NCBI RefSeq assembly: GCF_000422825.1
Contig: NZ_AUGU01000016.1
Coordinates: 124,001-188,000 of the forward strand
Source of the DNA: Nocardioides insulae DSM 17944
Lineage (GTDB): Bacteria > Actinomycetota > Actinomycetes > Propionibacteriales > Nocardioidaceae
Direction: 5' to 3'
DNA: 64,000 nucleotides
The notes under the pieces: model-generated
What the model saw: the letters and a program-made list of their open reading frames with translations, nothing else
Databases searched by the model: none
What the model was told of the DNA's origin: nothing
Shown: positions 1 through 8,292 of the stretch, piece by piece
How positions within the stretch are numbered: the first letter of the stretch is position 1
Layout: each line of letters begins with the position of its first letter
Translations under genes and position numbers: made by a program

Positions 1-93
1 CTGGTGGCCGACCGCTTCGGCGTCCGCCACGCCACCTTCCAGGTCGAGCCGGCCTCCCATCGCGCCCACGAGGATCTCGGCGAGGTGCACTGA
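1..93 (+). CDS. cation diffusion facilitator transporter, C-terminal end (partial)
   Basis: Frame 1 is open from the window edge to a TGA at 91-93 and encodes 30 residues with RFGVRHATFQVEP, followed by a His-containing tail (SHRAHEDLGEVH). A beta strand of the form H-x-T-x-Q-V-E near the C-terminus is typical of the cytoplasmic domain of CDF (CzcD-type) divalent metal/proton antiporters. Only the last strand and tail are present, so metal specificity cannot be judged. The call rests on this short motif alone. Confidence 0.55.
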   Translation: MVADRFGVRHATFQVEPASHRAHEDLGEVH

Positions 94-333
94 GAAGGCG
101 CCCGGCCGCGGCCGGAGTGGCCGGGTGAGGTCGGCGACACGGCGATGTGTGGACGTGCCTCCTCGACGCGGGCCCGCCGGTTCGGCCACTCTGGATCCGG
201 CGGGTAGGTTGGGACCCGCATCATGTGGGGCAGATCACAGTCCACGCCACCCCGGTGGGCGAGCTGTCCCAGCCAAAACCGTGCGAGGACGCGGCGATCC
301 CGCGGCAGCGCACCCGACTGATGAGGATGCGTC
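94..333 (+). other. intergenic region upstream of the oxoacid dehydrogenase operon
   Basis: 240 bases without a convincing gene. The region must hold the promoter of the operon that starts at 334. I see no clear -35/-10 pair, riboswitch or strong terminator in it. The short stretch GATGAGGATGCGTC just before the ATG is the only ribosome-binding-like sequence. Confidence 0.4.
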
Positions 334-1467
334 ATGAGCCAGCATCTGGAGACCGGCCCCGAGACCCTGGGTGGAGACCCCACCGACTACGTGCAGCTCC
401 TCACTCCCGAGGGAGTGAGGGTGGAGCACCCCGACTACTCCCTGGATCCGAGTCCGGAGTTGCTCCGCTGCTTCTATCGCGACATGACCCTGACCCGGCG
501 TATCGACGTCGAGGCGACGGCGCTGCAACGCCACGGCGAGCTGGGCATCTGGGCCCAGTTGCTCGGCCAGGAGGCTGCCCAGATCGGCGCCGCCCGGGCC
601 CTCGCGCCGCAGGACTTCGTCTTCCCGACCTACCGTGAGCACGGCGTGGCCTGGGTGCGCGGCGTCGATCCGCTCAAGCTGCTCGGCCTGTTCCGGGGCA
701 GCGACCAGGGCTCCTGGGACCCGGCGGAGCACAACTTCGGGCTCTACACGATCGTCATCGGCGCCCAGACCCTGCACGCCACCGGCTACGCGATGGGCAT
801 GCAGCGCGACGGCGTCGTCGGCACGGGCGATCCCCAGCGCGACACCGCGGTGGTGGCCCACTTCGGCGACGGTGCCAGCAGCCAGGGCGACGTCAACGAG
901 GCGTTCGTCTTCGCCGCGTCCTACCAGGCGCCGGTGGTGTTCTTCTGCCAGAACAACCAGTGGGCCATCTCCGAGCCGATCGAGCGGCAGAGCCGGATCC
1001 CGCTCTACCACCGGGCCGAGGGCTTCGGCTTCCCCGGAGTGCGGGTCGACGGCAACGACGTACTGGCGACCTACGCCGTGATGAAGCAGGCACTGCAGCG
1101 TGCCCGCGAGGGCGGCGGCCCGACCCTGATCGAGGCGTACACCTACCGGATGGGCGCGCACACCACCACCGACGACCCCACCCGCTACCGCCTCGACGAC
1201 GACGTCCAGCGCTGGAAGCTGAAGGACCCGATCGCCAGGGTAGAGGTACTCCTGCGTCGCAACGGCTACGCCGACGACGAGTTCTTCGCCCGGGTGCAGC
1301 AGGAGGCCGACGGGCTCGGCGCCCACCTGCGCGAGGGGTGCCGGGCACTGCCCGACCCCTCGCCCCTGGCCGGTTTCGACCGGGTCTACGCGGAGCAGAC
1401 CGAGGAGCTGGCGGCGCAGCGCGACGAGTACGCCGGCTACCTCGCCTCGTTCGAGGGGGCGAACTGA
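334..1467 (+). CDS. branched-chain 2-oxoacid/pyruvate dehydrogenase E1 component, alpha subunit
   Basis: 377 residues, the usual length for E1alpha of the alpha2beta2 type. It carries the thiamine diphosphate motif, beginning GDGASSQGDVNEAF and ending QNNQWAIS (GDG...NN), and the conserved YRMGAHTTTDDPTRYR segment. E1 decarboxylates the 2-oxoacid and reductively acylates the lipoyl arm of E2. The E1beta gene starts 1 base after the stop, so the two are coupled. Branched-chain oxoacids (valine, leucine, isoleucine catabolism) are the likelier substrate, because actinobacterial pyruvate dehydrogenase usually has a single-chain AceE; pyruvate cannot be excluded. No E3 gene is in the window. Confidence 0.9.
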   Translation: MSQHLETGPETLGGDPTDYVQLLTPEGVRVEHPDYSLDPSPELLRCFYRDMTLTRRIDVEATALQRHGELGIWAQLLGQEAAQIGAARALAPQDFVFPTYREHGVAWVRGVDPLKLLGLFRGSDQGSWDPAEHNFGLYTIVIGAQTLHATGYAMGMQRDGVVGTGDPQRDTAVVAHFGDGASSQGDVNEAFVFAASYQAPVVFFCQNNQWAISEPIERQSRIPLYHRAEGFGFPGVRVDGNDVLATYAVMKQALQRAREGGGPTLIEAYTYRMGAHTTTDDPTRYRLDDDVQRWKLKDPIARVEVLLRRNGYADDEFFARVQQEADGLGAHLREGCRALPDPSPLAGFDRVYAEQTEELAAQRDEYAGYLASFEGAN

Positions 1468-1468
1468 G

Positions 1469-2455
1469 ATGGCGACCACGACCAAGATGACCCTCGCCAA
1501 GGCGCTCAACGCCGGGCTGAGGCGGGCGATGGAGGATGACCCGAAGGTCCTGCTGATGGGAGAGGACATCGGCCGCCTCGGCGGCGTCTTCCGCATCACC
1601 GACGGGCTGCAGAAGGACTTCGGCGAGGACAGGGTGATCGACACCCCGCTCGCCGAGTCCGGGATCCTCGGCACCGCGGTCGGGCTGGCGCTGGCCGGCT
1701 ACCGACCCGTGGTGGAGATCCAGTTCGACGGGTTCGTCTACCCCGCCTACGACCAGATCGTGTCGCAGGTGGCCAAGATGCACTACCGCTCCGGCGGACG
1801 GGCGGCGATGCCGGTCGTCGTCCGCATCCCGTTCGGCGGGGGCATCGGTGCGGTCGAGCACCACAGTGAGTCGCCGGAGGCGCAGTTCGCGCACACCCCG
1901 GGGCTCAAGGTGGTGGCCTGCTCCAACCCGGTCGACGCCTACTGGATGATCCAGCAGGCGATCGCCTCGCCCGATCCCGTCATCTTCCTCGAGCCCAAGC
2001 GGCTCTACCACTCCGCCAAGGCCGACATCGACCCCGAGGCCACCCCGCCGCCGCTGTGGAGCTCCCAGGTCGTCCGCCGCGGCAGCGACCTCACCCTGCT
2101 CTGTTACGGACCGATGGTCTCGACCTGCCTGCGGGCCGCCGAGGCCGCCGCCGGTGAGGGGCGCTCGATCGAGGTGGTCGATCTGCGCACCCTGAGCCCG
2201 CTCGACCTGGGGCCCGTGACCGATTCGGTGCGCCGTACCGGCCGGGCCGTCGTCGCGCACGAGGCGCACGTCAATCTCGGCATGGGTGCCGAGGTCGCCG
2301 CCCGGATCACCCAGGAGTGCTTCTACTCCCTGGAGGCGCCGGTGCTGCGGGTCGGCGGCTTCGACACGCCGTACCCCCCGGCCCGTATGGAGGAGCACTT
2401 CCTCCCCGACCTCGACCGCGTGCTCGAGGCCGTCGACCGCGTCATGGAGTACTGA
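1469..2455 (+). CDS. branched-chain 2-oxoacid/pyruvate dehydrogenase E1 component, beta subunit
   Basis: 328 residues, family-typical length. Conserved features include LMGEDIGRLGGVFR near residue 30, the DTPLAESGILGTAVGLA segment, the FVYPAYDQIVSQVAKMHYRSGG region and EPKRLYH. The C-terminal transketolase-type domain includes VVDLRTLSPLD and VAHEAHVNLGMGAE. With the upstream alpha chain it forms the thiamine-dependent E1 heterotetramer. It sits 1 base after E1alpha and 3 bases before E2, so the three genes form one transcription unit. Confidence 0.9.
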   Translation: MATTTKMTLAKALNAGLRRAMEDDPKVLLMGEDIGRLGGVFRITDGLQKDFGEDRVIDTPLAESGILGTAVGLALAGYRPVVEIQFDGFVYPAYDQIVSQVAKMHYRSGGRAAMPVVVRIPFGGGIGAVEHHSESPEAQFAHTPGLKVVACSNPVDAYWMIQQAIASPDPVIFLEPKRLYHSAKADIDPEATPPPLWSSQVVRRGSDLTLLCYGPMVSTCLRAAEAAAGEGRSIEVVDLRTLSPLDLGPVTDSVRRTGRAVVAHEAHVNLGMGAEVAARITQECFYSLEAPVLRVGGFDTPYPPARMEEHFLPDLDRVLEAVDRVMEY

Positions 2456-2458
2456 GAG

Positions 2459-3931
2459 GTGAGCGTGGACACTGCCAACCCTGGAGCCGCGCAGGAGTTC
2501 CGGCTCCCCGATGTCGGTGAAGGACTCACCGAGGCCACCCTCGTCTCGTGGCAGGTGAGCGTCGGCGAAGAGGTTTCGGTCAACGACGTCCTGTGCGAGA
2601 TCGAGACCGCCAAGTCGGTCGTCGAACTGCCCTCGCCGTACGCCGGCACGGTGCTGGCCCTGCTGGTCGAGGTGGACGACACCGTCGAGGTCGGTACGCC
2701 GATCATCCGGATCGGCGACCCGACCGCCACGCCACCGGAAGCGGTCGGCGCCGACGTCGTCTCGACCGAGGTCCCCACGCCCCCCGAGCAGCCAACGTCG
2801 GCGTTCTCGCCGGCCGAGGCTGCTGAGCCCGCTGGGCCTGCTCCGGCCGGCGGGGCCGTCGAGGCCTCGGAGCCACCGCAGCAGACCCTGGTCGGCTACG
2901 GCCCGAAGGAACAGGCGGTGAGCCGACGCCCGCGGCACTCGACCTCACCCGGGTCGGCGACCTCGGCCCCGCCGACGAGCGCCGTCGGGGAGTCCGGCGG
3001 GGAGTCCGGCGGAGCGGGAGTGCCCCGCCCGCTGGCCAAGCCGCCGGTGCGCGGACTCGCCAAGGAGCTGGGGGTCGACCTGGCCACGGTGACCCCCACC
3101 GGAAGCCGTGGTGAGGTGACCCGCGACGACCTTGCTGCGGCCACCTCGCCGTCGACCGAGGAAGCTCTGGTGACAGGCCCAGCGGCAGGCTCGGCGCGGC
3201 CCCCGGCGGCCGCCTTCGGGGGCGGCGACCGGCGCGAGCCGGTCAAGGGCGTGCGCAAGATGATGAGCGAGGCGATGGTCTCCTCCGCCTTCTCCATCCC
3301 GCACGTCACGATCTGGACCACCGTCGACGTCACCGGGGCGACATCGCTGGTCGAGCAGTGGAAGGGGCGCCGGGAGTTCGAGGGTGTGCGGGTCAGTCCG
3401 CTGCTGGTCCTGGCCAAGGCGGTGGGATTGGCGCTGCGGCGTACGCCCGTCCTCAACTCCTTCTACGACGCCGACGCGGATGAGGTGGTCATCCGAGGTG
3501 AACTCAACCTCGGCATCGCCGCCGCGACTCCCCGAGGGCTGTTGGTGCCGAACATCAAGTCGGCCGACGCGATGGGCCTGGTCGAGCTCGGCCGGGCGAT
3601 CACCGACCTCGTCGCGGTCGCGCGGGAGGGCCGGACCCAACCCGCCGACCAGGCCGATGGCACCTTCACCATCACCAACGTCGGTCCCTTCGGCATGGAG
3701 GGCGGCACCCCGATCATCAACCCCGGCGAGTCCGCGATCCTCTGCTTCGGCGCCATCGAACGCCGGCCGTGGGTGGTCGGCGAGGGGGAGGAGGAGCGGA
3801 TCGTGCCGCGCGACGTGTGCACCCTCGCGCTCAGCTTCGACCATCGCCACATCGACGGCCAGACGGGCTCCCGCTTCCTCGCCGACGTCGCGGGCATCAT
3901 GGCGGACCCCGCCACCGCGCTGTTCTTCTGA
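2459..3931 (+). CDS. dihydrolipoamide acyltransferase (E2) of the 2-oxoacid dehydrogenase complex
   Basis: 490 residues with one N-terminal lipoyl domain (about 12-88; lipoyl lysine in ETAKSVVE, Lys52). A Pro/Ala-rich linker follows, then a peripheral subunit-binding domain (about 195-230, PVRGLAKELGVDLATV...GEVTRDDL) and the catalytic acyltransferase domain ending in SFDHRHIDG (His462, Asp466 by count). It transfers the acyl group from lipoate to CoA and forms the core of the complex. The GTG at 2459 is used, 3 bases after the E1beta stop; a second GTG at 2465 is possible. A convergent intergenic repeat follows the gene. Confidence 0.9.
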   Translation: MSVDTANPGAAQEFRLPDVGEGLTEATLVSWQVSVGEEVSVNDVLCEIETAKSVVELPSPYAGTVLALLVEVDDTVEVGTPIIRIGDPTATPPEAVGADVVSTEVPTPPEQPTSAFSPAEAAEPAGPAPAGGAVEASEPPQQTLVGYGPKEQAVSRRPRHSTSPGSATSAPPTSAVGESGGESGGAGVPRPLAKPPVRGLAKELGVDLATVTPTGSRGEVTRDDLAAATSPSTEEALVTGPAAGSARPPAAAFGGGDRREPVKGVRKMMSEAMVSSAFSIPHVTIWTTVDVTGATSLVEQWKGRREFEGVRVSPLLVLAKAVGLALRRTPVLNSFYDADADEVVIRGELNLGIAAATPRGLLVPNIKSADAMGLVELGRAITDLVAVAREGRTQPADQADGTFTITNVGPFGMEGGTPIINPGESAILCFGAIERRPWVVGEGEEERIVPRDVCTLALSFDHRHIDGQTGSRFLADVAGIMADPATALFF

Positions 3932-3953
3932 TCCGGGGCGGGCTGCGGGTGGT

Positions 3954-4040
3954 GAACGTTTCACCGGTCCACCGGTGAAACGTTCGCTACCCGGCCGAAA
4001 AATCGGCCAGGTAGCGCCACTTCCCCCTGGGCGGTGTGAC
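3954..4040 (+). repeat. dispersed double-hairpin intergenic repeat, copy A
   Basis: First hairpin: a perfect 15-bp inverted repeat GAACGTTTCACCGGT with a 2-base loop (3954-3985). Second hairpin at 3986-4015: GCTACC and GGCCGA arms around AAAA, with one C/A mismatch. The tail contains CTGGGCGGTGTGACGCGAG. The copy lies between two convergent genes (E2 ends at 3931, the aminopeptidase ends at 4096). Related copies are at 13333, 16158 and 22422, all in the same strand orientation. A bidirectional terminator role is plausible. Confidence 0.85.
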
Positions 4041-4095
4041 GCGAGGGGCGGATGCGCCGTCGTCCTCCGACCCCAGAGGTACGCCGGAGCAGGGG

Positions 4096-5514
4096 TCAGC
4101 TGTCGACGGGGGAGTCCGGCGACATCAGCCACTCATCGAAGAAGGCGTCGAGATCCCGGCCGGTCTCCTCCTCGAGCCAGGCGATCCAGGTCTCCCGGTC
4201 GGTGCTGTGGTCGGCCTGCTCCTGGGGCCATTCCCGGGTGAGACGCCAGAAGGTGTCGTCGCCGACGAGGGTGCGGAAGGCGTCCCACATCAGCGCGGGG
4301 CCGTAGTAGACGTTGTTCTCGCCGAACTCGTCGGGGTCGTAGTCACCCGGCGGCCCGGACTCGAACCGGTCGCCGGGCTCGCTCCACTGCCACTCCTCCA
4401 CCGAACAGCCCGGGCACTGGGTGGACTCGTCGTTCCACAGTCCCTGCAGGTACATCGCCATGCCCTCGTTCATCCACAGGTCGCGCCAGTCGTTGGGGGT
4501 GACGAGGTCGCCGTACCACTGGTGGGCCAGCTCGTGCACGATCGTGTCCGGGCCGGTGGCGTAGTCGGTGTTGCCGAGCGTGATCATCGTCTGGGTCTCC
4601 ATCGCGCTCGCGCTCGGCACCACGACCAGGCCCAGGGAGTCGAAGGGGTAGGGACCCAGCCGCTTCTCCAGCCAGCTGAGCAGCCGCGGGGTCCGCCTCA
4701 GGTCCTCGAGCTGCCATTGCCGGTTGCGGGGCAGCCAATAGGTGATCGGGAGATCGCCGGAGGAGTCCTCGGTCAGCACGTAGTCACCCACCGCCAGCGT
4801 GGTGAGGTACGAGGACGCCGGGCTGTCCAGGTGCCACTTCGTGGTCGTCACGCCGGCCTCGTCGGTGCGGGAGACCAGCTCGCCATTGGCGATGCCCACC
4901 AGCGGCGAGGGCGCGGTCACGGTGAAGTCGTAGAGGGCCTTGTCGGAGGGCTGGTCGTTGACGGCGTACCAGGTGTAGGCACCGTAGGGCTCCTGCATGG
5001 TCCACAGGGTGTCTCGGGGGGTGGTGGTCAGGCCGAGGCCGGACATGTCGCCGCGGGTGGTGGGGGCGGGCACGGGAGCGGGGGTGCCGGCATAGTCGAG
5101 GGTGAGGACGTACTCGGTGTCCTCGGTCACTGGCGCCCGGACCACGAGATCCTTGCCGTCGTGTTCCACCTCGACAGAGTCGCCGTCGAGGGTGGCCTCG
5201 GAGACCTCGAGGGTCTTGCCGAGGTCGAGTTGGAAGTGGTCGGCGTCCTCGGTGGCCCGGAAGGTGAGCTCCTGGGACCCGGTCAGGGTGCGTGTCACCG
5301 GCGCCCAGTCCAGGGTGAGGTCGTAGTGGAGACTGTCGACGCCGGGGTCGCCGGCCTCGGGGTAGACCGAGTCCTCGCGCGGCTCGCTGTGCGCGATCGC
5401 CAGGTCGTCGTCGGGGGGTTCGGGGTCGGCGTCCTGCCCGCACCCGCTCAGCGTCATCGCCAGGATCGTGGACGCGACGGCGACGCGCGTCACCCTCCTG
5501 TGTCCCGCCTGCAT
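4096..5514 (-). CDS. M1 family metallopeptidase, lipoprotein (aminopeptidase N-like)
   Basis: 472 residues from the ATG at 5514. The N-terminus is a lipoprotein signal with lipobox TLSGC (Cys25), so the mature enzyme should be anchored outside the membrane. The M1 N-terminal beta domain (about 60-250) is followed by the SAMET motif (variant of GAMEN, about 304) and the zinc site HELAH (327-331) with the third ligand in NEG (Glu350). It lacks the large C-terminal domain of full M1 enzymes, as in the short actinobacterial lipoprotein M1 group. It probably trims peptides at the cell surface. It diverges from the amidohydrolase at 5558 with only 43 bases between the starts. Confidence 0.88.
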   Translation of the reverse strand: MQAGHRRVTRVAVASTILAMTLSGCGQDADPEPPDDDLAIAHSEPREDSVYPEAGDPGVDSLHYDLTLDWAPVTRTLTGSQELTFRATEDADHFQLDLGKTLEVSEATLDGDSVEVEHDGKDLVVRAPVTEDTEYVLTLDYAGTPAPVPAPTTRGDMSGLGLTTTPRDTLWTMQEPYGAYTWYAVNDQPSDKALYDFTVTAPSPLVGIANGELVSRTDEAGVTTTKWHLDSPASSYLTTLAVGDYVLTEDSSGDLPITYWLPRNRQWQLEDLRRTPRLLSWLEKRLGPYPFDSLGLVVVPSASAMETQTMITLGNTDYATGPDTIVHELAHQWYGDLVTPNDWRDLWMNEGMAMYLQGLWNDESTQCPGCSVEEWQWSEPGDRFESGPPGDYDPDEFGENNVYYGPALMWDAFRTLVGDDTFWRLTREWPQEQADHSTDRETWIAWLEEETGRDLDAFFDEWLMSPDSPVDS

Positions 5515-5557
5515 GGGCACACCGTAGCGACCGGGCCGATGGCCTACCGTCTCGGGC

Positions 5558-7030
5558 ATGAGCAGCCTCCTCCTCCGGTCCGCGCGCATCGTGCCGCTGA
5601 CCGGTCCCGCCCCCGAGGAGCCGGTCGACGTCCTCGTCGAGCGGGGCACGGTGGTCGAGATCGCCGAGCGGCTGAGCGCACCCGCCGGGGTGGCGGAGGT
5701 CGATGCCGCGGGCCGTTGGCTGATGCCGGGGCTGTGGGACGCCCACACGCACCTGGCGCAGTGGACGCTGGCCTCGCGACGGCTGGATCTGAGCGAGACC
5801 GGCAGCCGCGCCGAGGTGCTCGCGATGGTGCGGGCCGCGATGGTGCCCGGCGTGGCGCTGATCGGTTGGGGCCAGCGGTCGGCGCAGTGGGAGGAGCCGC
5901 CCACCGTCGCCGCCCTCGACGAGGTCACCGGGGACACGCCCGTGGTGATGATCAACGCCGACTTCCACCACGGCTGGTGCAACAGCGCGGCGCTCGCCGT
6001 GCTCGGCGTCCCCCCGCGCACCGAGGAGCAGGTGGTCAGCGAGGCGGAGTGGTTCGCGGTCTCCCCGCTGCTGGAGCGGCTCGACCCGGGTGGCACCTCG
6101 GCGCCGGCGTACCGCGCGATGCTGGAGCGTACGGCGGCGCTGGGCGTGGTCGGGATGGTCGACTTCGAGTTCGACAACGCACCCCACCGCTGGATCGAAC
6201 GCTGGAGCCAGGGGTGTGATCTGCTGCGGATCCGGCGGGCGGTGTACGCCGGCGGGCTCGACGGCGTCCTCGCCGCCGGATGGCGGACCGGTGACCCGCT
6301 CGTGCCCGGCGAGGACCGATTGCGGATGGGGCCGCTGAAGATCATCAGCGACGGATCGCTGGGCACCCGCACCGCCTGGTGCTGCGCGCCGTACGCCGAT
6401 GACCCGAGCAACCACGGTGCCGCCAATCAGAGCCCTGCCGAGCTGCGGGAACTGTTGCGACGGGCGCACGCCGGCGGCCTCCAGGTGGCGACGCACGCGA
6501 TCGGGGACCGCGCGGCGGCCGAGGCGCTGGCGGCGTACGCCGACACCGGAGCCGGCGGGTCGATCGAGCATGCCCAGTTGATCTGCCGGGAGAGCGTGGC
6601 GGAGATGGCCCGGCTCGGTCTGACCGCGAGCGTGCAGCCCGCGCACCTGCTCGACGACCGCGACGTGACCGACCAGGTGTGGCCGGGCCGCGGAGAACGG
6701 TCCTTCGCCTTCCGCTGGATGATGGCGGCCGGGGTGCGGCTCGCGCTGGGCTCGGACGCGCCGGTGGCGCCGCTCGACCCGTGGCTCGCGATCGCGACCG
6801 CCGTTCACCGCAGTGGCGACGACCGGGTTCCCTGGCACCCCGAGCAGGCGCTGACCGTGCGGGAGGCCCTCGCCGCCTCCGTGGACGGACGACCCACCGT
6901 TGCCGTGGGCTCGCTGGCCGACTTCGCACTGCTCGACTACGACCCGCTGATCGCGCCGCCGGAGGTGCTGCGCGCGATGCCGGTCGCCCTGACCACGGTG
7001 GCCGGTGAGGTCGTGCACTCCCGGCTCTGA
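5558..7030 (+). CDS. amidohydrolase family 3 protein (YtcJ-like metal-dependent hydrolase)
   Basis: 490 residues. An N-terminal composite beta domain leads into the metal motif DAHTHLAQW (about 63-71). Later motifs are INADFHHGWCNSAAL, IISDGSLGTRTAW, THAIGDRA (metal/catalytic His), SIEHAQLI and LGSDAPVAPLDPW (catalytic Asp), which match the YtcJ/amidohydrolase-3 group. Substrates of most members are unknown; N-acyl or amide hydrolysis is the general expectation. It shares a 43-bp divergent promoter region with the aminopeptidase, which could suggest linked peptide or amide turnover, but nothing in the sequence proves that. Confidence 0.82.
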   Translation: MSSLLLRSARIVPLTGPAPEEPVDVLVERGTVVEIAERLSAPAGVAEVDAAGRWLMPGLWDAHTHLAQWTLASRRLDLSETGSRAEVLAMVRAAMVPGVALIGWGQRSAQWEEPPTVAALDEVTGDTPVVMINADFHHGWCNSAALAVLGVPPRTEEQVVSEAEWFAVSPLLERLDPGGTSAPAYRAMLERTAALGVVGMVDFEFDNAPHRWIERWSQGCDLLRIRRAVYAGGLDGVLAAGWRTGDPLVPGEDRLRMGPLKIISDGSLGTRTAWCCAPYADDPSNHGAANQSPAELRELLRRAHAGGLQVATHAIGDRAAAEALAAYADTGAGGSIEHAQLICRESVAEMARLGLTASVQPAHLLDDRDVTDQVWPGRGERSFAFRWMMAAGVRLALGSDAPVAPLDPWLAIATAVHRSGDDRVPWHPEQALTVREALAASVDGRPTVAVGSLADFALLDYDPLIAPPEVLRAMPVALTTVAGEVVHSRL

Positions 7031-7076
7031 GACCCGGTTGTGTCCGGTCGGTGCGGTCACTACGGTGCGTTCATCA

Positions 7077-7092
7077 CTGAACGATCGCTCAG
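7077..7092. promoter_or_regulatory. palindrome at the acyl-CoA dehydrogenase start (candidate TetR-type operator)
   Basis: CTGAACGATCGCTCAG is a 16-bp palindrome with one mismatched pair, centred on CGATCG. It overlaps the AGGAG ribosome binding site of the gene at 7102, where a bound repressor would block expression. The regulator is not identifiable in the window. Confidence 0.4.
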
Positions 7093-7101
7093 GAGCGCCC
7101 G

Positions 7102-8247
7102 ATGATGCTGACCGACGAGCACGAGGACTTCCGCCGTACCGTGCGGAGCTTCGTGGAGAACGAGATCAACCCCTACGCCGACGAGTGGGAGGCCGCCGGG
7201 CGGGTCCCGGCGCACGACCTCTACGCGAAGATGGGCAAGCTGGGGCTGCTGGGCCTGCAGTTCGACCCGAAATGGGGCGGCTCCGGGGCGGGTCAGCTGT
7301 TCGCGGCGGTGATGTGCGAGGAACTCGGCCGGTGCGCCGCCCGCGGAGTGGTGATGGGGATCAACCTGCAGACCCACATGGCCACTCCGTCGCTGGCACG
7401 TTTCGGCAGCGACGACCTGCGGGAGCGGTACCTGCGGCCCACCCTGGCCGGCGAGCTGATCGGCGCGATCGGCGTCAGCGAGCCCGATGCCGGTTCCGAC
7501 GTCGCCGGGCTGCGCACCCGAGCGGTGCGCGACGGGGACGACTGGGTGATCAGCGGCAGCAAGCTCTACATCACCCACGGCACCCAGGCGGACTGGATCT
7601 GCTTGCTCGTCCGCACCTCCGAGGAGGGCGGGCACCGCGGCATCTCCCAGATCATCGTCGACACGGACACCCCCGGCTTCTCGGTCTCCCGCACCCTGGA
7701 CAAGCTGGGCAACCGCAGCTCGGACACCGCGGAACTGGTCTTCGATCAGGTCCGGGTCCCCGTCTCCCACACCATCGGCGAGATCGGCCGGGGGTTCTAC
7801 CAGCAGATGCAGCAGTTCCAGCCGGAGCGGATGAGCGCGGCGTACGGCGTCGTCGGATCGACCGAGTACGCGCTGGAGCGCACCGTGGCCTACCTCAAGC
7901 AGCGGGAGGTCTTCGGCAAGCCGCTGATGGACAACCAGTACCTCCAGTTCCGGCTGGCCGAGCTGTGGGCGGAGGTCGATCTGCTGCGCAGCCACAACTA
8001 CCGGTGCGCCGAACTCCTCGACGCCGGTGAGGACATCAGCCGCTACGCCAGCGTCGCCAAGCTCAAGGCAGGCCGGCTCGGTCGCGAGGTCGCCGACACC
8101 TGTCTCCAGTTCCACGGCGGCATGGGCTACATGGAGGAGAACTGGACCTCCCGCTACTACCGCGACACCCGGCTCAGCTCGATCGCCGGCGGCGCCGACG
8201 AGGTCATGCTCCAGGTGCTCAGCAAGATGCACGGCATGGCGGGCTGA
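7102..8247 (+). CDS. acyl-CoA dehydrogenase family protein
   Basis: 381 residues with the three ACAD domains: N-terminal helical, central beta (GAIGVSEPDAGSD about 121-133, ISGSKLYITHG) and C-terminal helical (ERMSAAYGVVG, FGKPLMDNQYLQF, QFHGGMGYMEE). It catalyses FAD-dependent alpha,beta-dehydrogenation of an acyl-CoA. At the position where medium/short-chain enzymes carry the catalytic Glu (xYEGT), this protein reads IAGGADEVM, so the base must come from another site, as in isovaleryl- and citronellyl-CoA dehydrogenase-like enzymes. AGGAG lies 6 bases before the ATG. The chain-length substrate is unknown. Confidence 0.87.
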   Translation: MMLTDEHEDFRRTVRSFVENEINPYADEWEAAGRVPAHDLYAKMGKLGLLGLQFDPKWGGSGAGQLFAAVMCEELGRCAARGVVMGINLQTHMATPSLARFGSDDLRERYLRPTLAGELIGAIGVSEPDAGSDVAGLRTRAVRDGDDWVISGSKLYITHGTQADWICLLVRTSEEGGHRGISQIIVDTDTPGFSVSRTLDKLGNRSSDTAELVFDQVRVPVSHTIGEIGRGFYQQMQQFQPERMSAAYGVVGSTEYALERTVAYLKQREVFGKPLMDNQYLQFRLAELWAEVDLLRSHNYRCAELLDAGEDISRYASVAKLKAGRLGREVADTCLQFHGGMGYMEENWTSRYYRDTRLSSIAGGADEVMLQVLSKMHGMAG

Positions 8248-8251
8248 CCCT

Positions 8252-8288
8252 CCGCCCCCTCCTGCCCCCGGTGGGCGGGAGGGGGCGG
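8252..8288. terminator. bidirectional terminator between convergent genes
   Basis: A 16-bp stem, CCGCCCCCTCCTGCCC against GGGCGGGAGGGGGCGG with one mismatch and a 5-base loop. It fills the space between the acyl-CoA dehydrogenase stop (8247) and the kinase stop (8293, opposite strand). Confidence 0.7.
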
Positions 8289-8292
8289 GTCC

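Noticed and set aside
235..1674. Long open frame on the minus strand over the E1alpha/E1beta genes
   Set aside because: Low-complexity Val/Gly/Arg-rich translation antisense to well-conserved E1 genes; a by-product of high GC content.
893..2938. 681-codon minus-strand open frame
   Set aside because: Arg/Gly-rich, no domain, lies opposite E1beta and E2, which carry intact catalytic motifs.
4036..6219. 727-codon plus-strand open frame
   Set aside because: Antisense to the M1 aminopeptidase and out of frame with the amidohydrolase; its composition is that of a shadow frame.
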